64,000 nucleotides of DNA from Zhengitettix transpicula (lineage: Eukaryota > Arthropoda > Insecta > Orthoptera > Tetrigidae). Each line of letters begins with the position of its first letter. The first letter of the stretch is position 1. Below are positions 15,568 to 25,089 of the stretch, piece after piece. The DNA lies in the NCBI GenBank assembly GCA_037074705.1, contig CM073595.1:68372139-68436138 (forward strand), in the 5' to 3' direction. Below the pieces are notes generated by a model. The model was not told the DNA's origin. It did no database searches and saw only the letters and a program-made list of their open reading frames with translations. Position numbers and translations under genes: made by a program.

Positions 15568-16202
15568 AATAGTAAGAATGTGACATTGTCAAAAACATTG
15601 GTATGGAAAGGATAGAGATAGGTTGTGGCTTACCTGAAAGTGAAGTGCGGGTTCTTCAAATTTTCGGAGGCTCTCAGCCTCCTTCTTCAGGAAGGAGTGT
15701 TACACCATTCTGTGCACCGGCCGGTGCACCATACCAATGCACCGGCCGGTGCACGGAATGGTGTAACACCCGCACTTCACTTTCAGGTAAGCCACAACCT
15801 ATCTCTCTATCCTTTCCATACCAATATATATATATATATATTAACACCATGCTTCATTTTCATGTAAGCTTTTCTTTCAATACAAATTATGCAAGTAAGG
15901 TTGTGACATTGTCAAAATAATTGAGAAAACTGGTATGGAAAAGAAAGAGAGATAGTTACCTGAAATTTAAGCTCGGTGTATATATCATACTCTACTGAAT
16001 TTTAAGTTAACTAACCATCATTCAAATCCTCCTCAAAGCTTAATGGACAATGTTTTCTTTTGTCTTTTTTCTTTTGTTTAACTTTATTTGAATGAATTTC
16101 TGTTTTCTCTTGTTGTTGGACTGAATGAATTTCCTCTTCTGGTTCATCATCGTTTAAACCTATATTTCGTCGCCTTATATTTTTTTTAGGTTTCTTGAAC
16201 AT
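1033..16202 (-). CDS. PAXBP1: PAX3/PAX7-binding protein 1 (GCFC family), 16 coding exons
   Basis: Exons in transcript order: 16016-16202, 14680-14942, 13515-13653, 13185-13284, 12942-13084, 12208-12287, 10844-11010, 9624-9813, 7034-7157, 6320-6517, 4937-5136, 3532-3682, 2726-2921, 2141-2351, 1833-1954, 1033-1108. All introns are GT-AG and every phase closes, giving about 848 residues (human PAXBP1 has about 917). Start: the N-terminus MFKKPKKN matches the family's conserved Met-Phe-basic opening. Other hallmarks are an acidic/basic N-terminal half, an IPDAAMIHAARKRRQ block (about 198-212), a coiled region near 360-420, a basic run ending before GMSSDDE (about 515), and the C-terminal GCFC domain (about 535-825) with FFQRQF and SLLNRY. 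Family knowledge: a nuclear protein that links PAX3/7 to H3K4 methyltransferase complexes in vertebrates and is related to splicing-associated GCFC proteins. The donor of exon 2 is uncertain: GGG|GTAGGA at 14779 is in the same phase and would shorten the protein by 33 residues. The donor of exon 9 is GTCAGT, weaker than the others but required by phase. Confidence 0.93.
4179..4265. repeat. (TATC)n/(TA)n microsatellite
   Basis: A short TATC run passes into about 33 TA units. It lies in the PAXBP1 intron between exons 4937-5136 and 3532-3682. Confidence 0.95.
5265..5680 (+). repeat. Compact copy of the modular 'CCGGGTTGTCA' repeat family
   Basis: It opens with a degenerate head (GGCTTTGCCCGGGTTGTCAT). 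It runs through the family core: CTCAGTGACATCCATAA, the CCACCCCTAAG-type C-rich block, GGGGTTGAAAT, TTTTAGCATGTTTGAAAAT and a GTGTAGATTTGTGT block. It ends in TTTATTTATTAGATTA. At about 415 bp it is close to a single-module copy, and it sits in the PAXBP1 intron 5137-6319. Longer copies occupy 44.8-55.5 kb and 62-63 kb. The class is not recognised. Confidence 0.75.
8371..8419. repeat. (TA)n microsatellite
   Basis: About 24 TA units followed by GTGTGTG, within the 2.5-kb PAXBP1 intron 7158-9623. I see nothing else structured in that intron. Confidence 0.95.
12017..12209. repeat. Tandem duplication (period 102) including a splice donor
   Basis: Two nearly identical blocks of about 90 bases start at 12017 and 12119. 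The right-hand copy ends in TTTACCTG, the donor (CAG|GTAAAT on the minus strand) of PAXBP1 exon 12208-12287. The left copy carries the same TTACCT, so an extra donor-like site lies about 102 bases inside the intron. Confidence 0.95.
14095..14490 (+). repeat. Degenerate copy of the modular repeat family
   Basis: Shares with the 44.8-55.5 kb copies the words TTATTTTTATGTAAC, the C-rich block, a GGAGTTGCAATGATACAC variant of GGGGTTGAAATTATACAC, AATATCGGCG, and TTATAATTAAACTCAGTGACATCCATA. It lies in PAXBP1 intron 2 (13654-14679). Its ends are not clear. Confidence 0.65.
15240..15480 (-). repeat. Inverted partner of the fold-back repeat
   Basis: Contains AATGGTGTAACACTCCTTCCTGAAGAA and GGCTGAGAGCCTCC-type words that are the reverse complement of 15660-15715. 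It therefore lies head-on to the fold-back element at 15600-15822, across a (TA)n tract. It lies in PAXBP1 intron 1. Confidence 0.65.
15519..15564. repeat. (TA)n microsatellite
   Basis: About 23 TA units between two inverted copies of the fold-back repeat in PAXBP1 intron 1. Confidence 0.95.
15600..15822. repeat. Fold-back element with 52-54 bp arms
   Basis: Arms 15600-15651 and 15769-15822 are near-perfect reverse complements, differing by one AG insertion. The interior is again self-complementary (GTGTTACACCATT against AATGGTGTAACAC). It holds two GC-rich palindromes: GTGCACCGGCCGGTGCAC at 15712-15729 and TGCACCGGCCGGTGCA at 15738-15753. No transposase is encoded, so it could be a non-autonomous fold-back/MITE-type element. 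The class is inferred from symmetry alone. Confidence 0.85.
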
Positions 16203-18840
16203 AGTTGTAATGTCTGCAATAAGATAATGGTAATTTTAATACAAAGATAACTATTATCATATATATCATTAAAACAAAAGAAGAAAATCATGACAAAAGT
16301 GAAAGTTATGTCATTAATTCTGACTATCATTGTTACTGACACTTTTTTGTGTAATGCAGCTATCTCATATATTTAATTTTTAGTGATTTGTGGTAAAACT
16401 AAGTTTAAAGACAATATAAGTTACAATTTAGGAAAAATGAGTAATAAAGTAATACTGGAAATTGACAAGGACAGTCGTCAAAGTGTCACATTTTAGATGA
16501 ACTTACCCCACTCGAATCCTGAGTCTAATAAAACAATAGTTTTGTAATATAACTTTTAGAAAGAATGTAACAAGTCTCTTTCACGCAACTAAACTGTTCT
16601 GTACATTGTATCTGGGAATACTACACATTTCTTGGAGACACTCTTGTAATCATAAAACTTATATACAAAGACTCTAATAAACTCAAAATGCCAATTGCTT
16701 AATACAATTTTATTAATTTCCAATGTTCCTTCAGAGGCCTTTAACCTGTACCTTACAACATACTCTGAGTTATTTTATCCTTGATAGTTAAACGGCTAGT
16801 AAGCATAATTATTCACAATATTCAGATTTTTCAGAAATAGGATGCCATAGATTGGAACTGATAAATAAACACAAATAACTGAATACAAAAGAGAAGAAAT
16901 ATTAAGTATACTTTTCAGTTGTAAATTTTATATAATAGGACAAACTGGTAAACATGCCAATGCAATCCACAATTTGTTCCTTACATGACTGTAATTAACT
17001 TTTAAGGGCTACCATTATAATTTAATTCCCAGAAATTAGATATCCAAAACCAAGAGGCTACAATAATATTGTGTTCTCTTATGCTAATAACAAAACTGAA
17101 CGTAACATTTGCATGGAATGTACTTACAACTGAAACACATCACCTCAACCCAATTATTTGAATTTTTTAAAAAATAAAACAAATTGCAAACCATGCATCA
17201 ATGAACAAATATAATTTAAACTTCAGATTCAAAGATTGTTCACATACAAATTCTCATGTAAATTTATGTCCTGTGTGTATCAGAATTCATTTGTAAATTA
17301 TTATCTCATGCTGGTTCTCAGTTTGGACAACTATTCACAGTTCACAAAAACATTCAAAAAATCAAAGGAGGGTTTAAAGTTGAGCAAAAATATTTGTAAT
17401 TACCTACATGTTACAGTAACATAATTTAGTAAAAATCTCAATTAACTAAAATTGATTTACAATTTTTACAGGGAAAACAGTAATTTAAATCTGACTATCA
17501 AGTCTCCTACTCTATTTACAATACATACATATGCATATATTTTTCTGAAACTGCACTAATGTATTGCAATAAAAATACTTACATCATAATACCAGTAAAG
17601 AACAATATGATTGTGGCATGAACAAAACAAAAGTAGATGTTTTCAGGTATCACAAATCTTGTATCTATTATTAGACTTTAGAGTAAACTATTTTCAGAAA
17701 AAATTGAAATAGTAAATTTTGTAAAATACAGAATAAATCCAGTTCTATGTTAAAACTTACAAAAAACACAAATGATCATTAAACCATACATTATCAACCA
17801 CTATAATCACAGTCTTGCAAGACACAGTTAACATTTATTAGAAACATGAATAAAAAATACACACACCCACCTAATAGATATACCCGATGGTATACTTATA
17901 ATAATCAAAAGATCACAAGTATATTACAAACATCATCAAATAATTTAAATACATATCTTATTGTTGTAAGTAATAGAAGGAATATAATTACTTATTCTTA
18001 GAGGGAACTAATTTCAGTAAAAATTGAAATAGTAATTTTTGTCACAATATAGAGCAAACCCATTTCCATCTTGAAACTTAGAAAAAACATAAATGTTGTA
18101 TAAATCATAAAATATTAGCCACCATAAAGAGTGTTGCAAATTCGCAGTTAAAAAATTGCTTAGATACATAAATTACAATGTTTACATATATGCCACTAAT
18201 AGAAACCCTGAGGTTATACTTACAATAATGCACATCAATAATTAAAACATCCTGTGAATATCCCAAATATCATTAGATAAATAGAATAAGTGCAAAAGTA
18301 TATAAATACAAATCTTATTTTTTTAAGTAATAGAAGCAATGTTATTACTTTTCTTCTAGAGGCAACTAATTAGTTTCTATGTATTCCAAAAGGGAATAAT
18401 ACTGATTTCTTTATTAATGATTCCGTCGGCATATAACCTTTTTCCACTTTCTATGGCAGTTTCATATTTACAATCTACTAACTCAATTTTGGATTAAGAA
18501 CCAATGCTACTCCAAAGATGCTCAAACTTATCCCTGTAAATATTCCGCATTTATCTTCAATTTTTACAACGAAGATATTGCAAAAGTTTGAAGATAAGAT
18601 ATATTTAAATAGATTACACATTATGTATCAAGCATGTCAAACACAATTAAAACACGGGCCATTTTGTGCAACAAGAAATATTCACGAGAGACGCATCACA
18701 TTCACAAATTTTGTTATTTCGTATTCAAAATAACAATTTAGGAATATGGATAGGATAATTAAAACACTATATGATTGATTTTATTCTAACATTTACTTTT
18801 TTAAAATCATTTATAAAATTAAAGTTATTCTTTTTTACCC
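16203..18840. other. Upstream region of PAXBP1; no coding exon seen
   Basis: Just 5' of the start codon the minus strand reads TTATTGCAG|ACATTACAACT then ATG, a good acceptor, so a non-coding first exon probably lies upstream. A strong donor GGG|GTAAGT on the minus strand at 16507/16508 could close such an exon. A divergent tandem duplication occupies about 17680-18360. Otherwise this is AT-rich sequence with nothing recognisable. Confidence 0.5.
17680..18360. repeat. Divergent direct duplication, period about 310-360
   Basis: The block from about 17682 (ACTATTTTCAGAAAAAATTGAAATAGTAA) recurs from about 18006 (ACTAATTTCAGTAAAAATTGAAATAGTAA). The following words for AAAACTTA, AAAACACAAATG, ACCACTATAA, CTAATAGA and ATACTTATAATAAT are conserved in order. 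A partial third start (GAGGCAACTAATTAG) is at 18359. Old duplication with many substitutions; no coding content seen. Confidence 0.6.
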
Positions 18841-19362
18841 GAAACTTGTCAGACCATTTTCCAATATATGTAAAGTCCCGATTTTGGCGGGACAGTCCCG
18901 ATTTTGGCGGGGCAGTCCCGCTTTCTGGTGGGCTGTCCCGCGTCCCACCGATTATTAAAAATGTGCCGCTTTTTAGAAAATATCTACATTTCTTATTTTA
19001 AATGTACTGTAAAAATATATTACCTTATATTAATTAGAATTATGGTGAATATAAAGAAATAATAAATACATAAAAAAACACATAAAATGCATCCAGAGTA
19101 AACTAAATTAGGCAATGTACCGAGTTAGATTTACTCGGAGGTGTTAGATCATTGTCGTTACGTCTCGGCTTAATTCAGATAAGTGCAGACAGTGCGGTTT
19201 GTTGTTTTCAATTTGACGTTCGGGTTGACTCATTATTTGATTGACGACGGTAGAGCAATATTCGCCACAACGGAACGGTCAATAAGGTAAAATTTAATAC
19301 TCGTTTTTAGTCTTTGTAGTAAATATTTTATTTATTTCTAGTATATACACACAAAATAAAAG

Positions 19363-19735
19363 ATGAGTAAAAAAAGAGAATGCAAATTTAATGAAGAGCT
19401 AAGCAGAGAATTTCCATTTATTAAAAAAAAAAATAGACAATATGGTACGGTGTGATAAATGCAATGCTGAATTTTCGGTCTCACATGGTGGGAAAAACGA
19501 TATTACTAAACATCTAGCGACAAAGAGGCACAAAAGATGTTTGAATAATGCCGCTTCCTCGTCTAAAATGGAACAAATTTTTGGCAGTGCAACACAGAAA
19601 AACAGCTAGCTTTAGCGGAAGGGATATTTGCTTTCCACACCATAAACCACAAGCAAAGTTTCAGATCAATGGATTGTACGTCGCAAATGATCAAAAAATT
19701 TGCATGTGCAAGGACAAAAACCGAAGCACGTGCTG
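19363..19735 (+). pseudogene. hAT transposase, N-terminal fragment with BED zinc finger
   Basis: ATG at 19363 leads a lysine-rich start that is thrown out of frame in an A-run near 19420-19430. The shifted frame reads a BED-type finger: CDKC, then HLATKRH with the two histidines. It is followed by TINHKQSFRSMDC and a KTEARAV segment typical of ZMYM-like/hAT transposases. After about 19735 the similarity ends where other elements have inserted. Cannot encode an active enzyme. Confidence 0.75.
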
Positions 19736-20135
19736 TTAGTAAACTAACTTGGAACACAAGGATTGGGAACTTGTGTTTGATCCGCACCTGAGGGCATAAT
19801 ACCCTTTAATACGGTCATTCACGGAGATAGCTTGTGAGAGAGACAGAATGAAGAGCGTAGGGCTGAGGGAAAAAAGTGCCAATAATTCAACCTGAAGGGT
19901 CTACTTACCGGGAAAAAAACCTCAGCGATAGTTAGATGGGTTGAAGGGCACAATGAGCTAGAATACTGCTCTTGCGCGACAGCAACATGCACATGGTTTT
20001 GTTGGTAGGAATAAGTTAGTAGTTGGTTGCGGGTATCATGCACGTCGATCCTCTTCTCGTCGTGGAGTCCGGATCTCCGCACACGTCCTGTGAAAAACCG
20101 TAAGCAAGCGTGGTCAGTTAATCGTTATGAGCCGA

Positions 20136-20955
20136 TCATGGGGGTTCGGGGGGGAGGAGGAGGTGTTTTGGGCGTTTGTGTTTAGTGACGCGGGTGTGGT
20201 CATAATTGCCCAGTCGCCTTATGATTGTGTTGTGTGAGAATTGTGTCTTGCTGTACAGGCGTTCAGCATGTTCTCTGATAACGTCCATTAATGGCAGAAT
20301 GTTTAATTCGCGGTGAACGTCTTTAGTTCGTGCCCTCCAAGGTGCCTTGGCGATGATTTTAAGGACCTTGTTTTGTAAAACCTGGAGGCTACGTAGATGT
20401 GACTTGGCTGCATAGCCCCACACTGGTCCAGCATACGTCAGGATTGGCCGTATGAGTGTTAAGTATAGAGCGCGGGCTGTGGATGTGTTGAGTGTGCTTG
20501 TTCTGTTAAGCAATGGGTAGAGCTGTTTCAGTCTAATGGTTGCTTTTCGAATGGTGTTTGTGGTATGGAGTCTCCATGTCAGGGCCGGGTCAAATGAGAC
20601 TCCTAGGTATTTAACCGTGTCTCAGAATTGAATCGGGCGCATGTGGAGTGTGAGTGGACGACAGTCTTTATGTAAGCGCGCGTGTCGTGCCCTACGTGTA
20701 AGTAGAAGTGCCTCGCATTTACCTACGTTGATCTTAATTCGCCATCGTGTTAACCATGGTTCGAGTGCGTTGAGTGCGCGTTGTAATTTACTATTAAGTG
20801 CCGATGGTCGGCTCGACTGAGCAAAGATGGCTGTGTCGTCTGCGAATATGGCGACCTGAGTTTCTGGTGTTGTGCGGACATCGTTAATGTAGATGTTATG
20901 TAGGACTGGCCCTATGATACTTCCTTGAGGCACTCCTGCATGTATTCCCCTTACT
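20136..20955 (-). mobile_element. Jockey-type LINE reverse transcriptase, 5'-truncated
   Basis: Reads AGVPQGSIIGPVLHNIYIND, then the catalytic FADDTAIFA, then a thumb-like region. A stop lies near 20621. The frame resumes with LIRPILTYAGPVWGYA, typical of the C-terminal end of Jockey-clade ORF2, and ends at 20136. The N-terminal endonuclease and first RT motifs are missing. Its 5' edge joins the Penelope GIY-YIG frame without a stop. The 3' UTR and tail may extend into 19740-20135, which I could not classify. Confidence 0.82.
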
Positions 20956-22330
20956 GTGGATTGTGGGTAGCCCGTGTCCCTATTTATGTCGCTGTGGGTA
21001 GTTCTAATAGCCACAGCTTCCATAAGGATACTGTCCCAGAAATTACTAACTGGGTCCAGTATCTTGGTGTTCTGGAAGTCAATTTGGTGGCCCGTCATTA
21101 GTGCGTGTTCCGCCACGGCTGATTTCGAAGGTTGTTTTAACCTTAAGTGCCGTTGGTGTTCCACCCTCCTCTCTTCTACGGTACGAAGGGTTTGGCCTAT
21201 ATATTGTAAACCGCAGGAACAGGGAATTTGGTAGACCCCTGGTTTCCTGAGGCCGATTTGGTCCTTAACCGGGCGTAACATCTGTTTCACTTTTGTTGGT
21301 GGGCGGAAGATAGTTTTAATGTTAAGTTTCCGCAGGAGTCTACCAATCTGTCCTGTGGCTTGCCCATAGAATGGAAGGAACGCTGTTGTTTCTGTGGAGT
21401 CTTTCTCCTTGGCATTACTAGCCCTATCCTTCCTAAGGGCGTAACAGATCTACCAATTGGTATATCCATTGGCACGCAGGCATCCCTTCAAGTGGTCAAT
21501 TTCAGACGGTAAACTTTCCGTGTCCGATATCATACGGGCCCTATGTACCAAAGTGGAGATTACCGTTGACTTCTGTGCAGGGTGATGGAAGCTGCACGCG
21601 TTTAGGTACAGGTCCGTGTGTGTGGGTTTCCTGTACACACTGTGCCCAAGGGTGCCGTCCGGCTTCCTCCTACCCAGCACATCTAGAAAGGGAAGTTTCC
21701 CGTCCTTTTCCACTTCCATAGTGAATTGTATGTTGGGGTGTCTGCCGTTTAGGTGTCGCAAGAAGTCTTGCAAAGCTTCGGTACCGTGCGGCCAGATGAC
21801 AAAGGTATCGTCCACGTACCTAAAAAAGCAACTCGGCTTCAATTCAGTCGATTTTAAGGCTTCTTCCTCGAAATGTTCCATATAAAAATTGGCGATGGCC
21901 GGGGAGAGTGGTGAACCCATTGCCACGCCATCAACTTGTTCATAACATTCTCCCGCGAACTGAAAATATGTGGTGGTAAGAACGTGACGAAAAAGTTTCG
22001 TAACCCCTGTTGGGAAGTGCTCTTCAACGTGTCGGTTATGGGCACCCTTGTAAAGAGGGAGACAACGTCAAAACTAACCATGATGTCATGGGGACCCATA
22101 CAATATCCACAAACTCGGCGGAATTCCTGATGTGATGTTCGCACTTTCCCACCAGTGGGCTCAGCCTCTTGGTCAGATACTTGGCCAGGTGGTACGTCGC
22201 AGAGCCAATAGCACTTACGATTGGCCGCAGGGGTACATTGTCCTTGTGTATCTTGGGCAAGCGCGGTGGCGCAGGTGCACTAGGTTTTAAAAACCTCGTT
22301 ATCTCGATGGGGATAATATTCCTTATCAAA
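20955..22330 (-). mobile_element. Penelope-like element, 5'-truncated (RT and GIY-YIG)
   Basis: Reverse transcriptase pieces run from 22330 down to about 21450 in at least three frames: PPRLPKIHKDNVPLRPIVS, then VSFDVVSLFTRVP, then AMGSPLSPAIANFYMEHFE with the catalytic RYVDDTFV and a KLPFLDVLGRRKPDGTLG block. Downstream, 21290-20955 encodes the GIY-YIG endonuclease (GVYQIPCSCGLQYIGQT). This RT plus C-terminal GIY-YIG order defines canonical Penelope-like elements. Frameshifts and missing N-terminal sequence show it is dead. It lies inside the hAT element. Confidence 0.9.
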
Positions 22331-22344
22331 ATATTTTGAAAATT

Positions 22345-22590
22345 ACAGAATTCGCGCTCTCCCTTCCAGGAACAAATGCAGCAACAGAACGTGTTTTTTC
22401 TCGTATCAATAAAATATGGACCACTGAAAAAAACGCAGTTGAACATTTAAACTTTAAACTCTATATTAAGTGTAAAATATAATTTGACCAATTCATGTGA
22501 AATATTTCACGACATTTTAATAAATGATCCGAATCTATTGCAAAATATTCACTCGGTTCAAAAATATGACCATGAAAGAAAATCATGATT
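22345..22590 (+). pseudogene. hAT transposase, C-terminal dimerisation fragment
   Basis: Reads ALSLPGTNAATERVFSRIN, the hallmark of the hAT C-terminal region (normally S-ERVFS). It continues through WTTEKNAVEHLNFKLYIK, then a stop near 22481. A frameshifted tail (CEIFHDILINDPNLLQNIH) reaches a stop near 22586. It completes the fragment at 19363-19735 in the same orientation. Confidence 0.8.
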
Positions 22591-22799
22591 TTTTAAAATA
22601 AAAAATTTAATTTGATTAAAAAACATGATGTTCAAATTATTATTTTTTACAAATATTTTTATAGTTACCAATAATTAATAATAAATACATTTTTGTACAA
22701 GTATATGAATGTATACAATAAAATATATATAACTAAATTGTAATTGTCATTTCATCTCATTTGTCCGGCTTTTTTTCAATGAAAATGTGGTCACTTTGG

Positions 22800-23252
22800 G
22801 GTAAGGTAACAATTTTAATACTCTTCAGAAATTTTTAGTGTTGCTCATTTTACTTTTTTAAGTTGTCATAAATCATTTACATGTAAGGTAAAATTTTAGC
22901 AGATATTTGAATCAACAGAATTATTAATGCCACGTTTCTATTCTCAATCTGCTTGTGAATATCGTAATTTATTTGTGTACCGAATTCTATGGGCCGGATC
23001 GGGCGGATGGTCTCTGACGGTAGGAAGCCCTTATATCTTTGTTAGGTATTGACGCAATCCTTTTGATAAGTAGTGTGAATGTATAAAAGATATGTTGAAT
23101 AGTGAGAGTGGTAGACCCTATTAACAGCGTCATCTTGATTAAGAAAGGGTTGTTAATATTTTATCTTTTTTTCCTATTGTTAACGGGAAATGTGAGTAAA
23201 TTGCAATGACTGCGTAAAGCAAATCTGTTTCTCTTCAACATTCTTGTCAAAA
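22800..23252. other. Presumed makorin promoter and 5' UTR region
   Basis: About 450 bases separate the hAT end from the makorin start codon. A more GC-rich island (about 22980-23030, with GGGCCGGATCGGGCGG) is a plausible core promoter. No TATA box in a convincing place. Inference from position and composition. Confidence 0.35.
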
Positions 23253-25040
23253 ATGGCTGAGGGATGGAGCACTAGGCCTCTCTGCCGGTAAGATTTTTTT
23301 TTTTTAAGGTTTAACAAATTATTAATTATTCAGATTGTGTTAATCGGAATAGTAGGTTGTTTGTATGGGCCTGAAAAAAATCATGCGACAGGATTACGCT
23401 TTTCAGAACCCGCCTGGTATTGCTGCAAAGTTCAACAATAATTTAGAAATTGTTATTGTGTACATTCTGTTATCAATTTTCAAATTGAAAAATTAAGCTG
23501 ACAACGACATGTCCTCTTCAATTGTCCTAATGGAGATTAATGTGCCTGTAAAAAAAAATTCTATTCCTGTTAGGTGATTGTATGATTGCATACATTATTT
23601 ATTTATTTTCAACATGGAGATTAATGTGCCTGTAAAAAAAAAATTCTATTCCTGTTAGGTGATTGTACGATTGCATACATTAAAAATTTATTTTCAAACA
23701 GCCTATGGCTAATTAATGTACATTAATTCATTCAATAATACAACAGCTGCAAATTTCATTCATGACATATTCAATGTAATGAACTCCATTACACAATGTT
23801 GCATTATTTAATATTTTCTAAATTGACCTGCCAATGTTGACTGCCTTTTTAATAGAATACTGTAGTTTGTTATGTATTATTATACCTTTCTGAAACAGGG
23901 TCTTTCCTTTTTACTGTTATGGGCCTGGTTTACATGAAAGGAACTTGCTTGTTTGGTTTCATATTTATGTATATCACTGTTTCTTACCATTTTGAGGAAT
24001 GATTTTTTTACATTTATATACATTCATTTCTGAAGCATTCTATTTACATTTAATTAAGCACAATTTCATAAGCTGTAATGCATTAGAAATATCTTACTGT
24101 TTTTATCCCCCCCCCCCAACGACAGGAAGGTATAACTTTAGTTTCTTTTGTATTCTATGCTTTCCAATTCATTTTACAGAAGTATCCATTTAGTGTTCTT
24201 TGTTATACATGATTTAAGTGATACAACACAGTTGACATAGTGGTGAAATTATTATAAGTTCATAATCCTGAAGTAACATTATACAACAATTCAATATGAT
24301 AACATAAAGTGATCACACATATATTATCAGAGAAAGTAATTAGGTTTTAACATCACAATACTTCTTGAAAACAATCATATACCAAAAAATGACAGCTTAA
24401 GCATACTATGCATAACAAACAGATCAAATTTCAGTCAGTAGCAAGAAATAAATATCTATTTTAAGTAATATAAAAGTACATTATAACAATATTTGATCAA
24501 GATTTACCTCTATAAATGTGATTTCTTTATGATAGGCTGCTATAATGAAAATAATACTTTTAAAAGTTGGTGCTATTTTAATTGAATTCAATAATCACAC
24601 AAGTTATTATGGTTTTAATCCTCCAGCATTTCTATACCTTTTTTTAGTTTAGTTTTTAATACTCAGGTGTGTATATACTCAAGTACTTTGATGCTTTTAT
24701 TATTTCTGTAAAATGAACAATTGGAAACTGGGGACACAATCTCAGGGAAAATAATTACACATTTAGATATCTGCATATCATTCCATTTAGTTATGATGTG
24801 GTAAAATATAGAATATTGATTTGCAGACACTTAATAATGTGATGAAGTGAATTCTTCATCATGTCTGGCAGTTTGTAGCCACCATTTTGAATGTTTATTC
24901 TAATTGTTGAAGCCAATTCTTTACTGTTCATAAAAATAAATTCAAGATTCATATATATATATATATATATATATAATTGGTATGCATTTATGTAGCTATC
25001 CCCCACTTTTCCTGAAGTTTGTTAAGTAATAATTACATAC

Positions 25041-25089
<49 letters not shown>

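Larger units (their letters stand above)
18848..22800 (+). mobile_element. Decayed hAT-superfamily transposon, interrupted
   Basis: A transposase opening at 19363 is followed by a BED-type finger (19440-19560) and a conserved stretch to about 19735. The C-terminal dimerisation region resumes at 22345-22590. Outer edges are approximate: GTCAGACCATTTTCC near 18847 resembles the inverse complement (AGTGACCACATTTTC) of the sequence around 22780-22795, as expected of divergent terminal inverted repeats. I could not find a convincing 8-bp target duplication. The left subterminal region has three TCCCGATTTTGGCGG-type repeats of about 21 bp at 18879-18945. About 2.6 kb of the middle of the transposase has been replaced by the Penelope-LINE block. 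Confidence 0.75.

Noticed and set aside
15603..15920. A 105-codon plus-strand frame over the fold-back element
   Set aside because: Produced by the GC-richer inverted repeat; no ATG-led conserved protein and opposite to the host gene.
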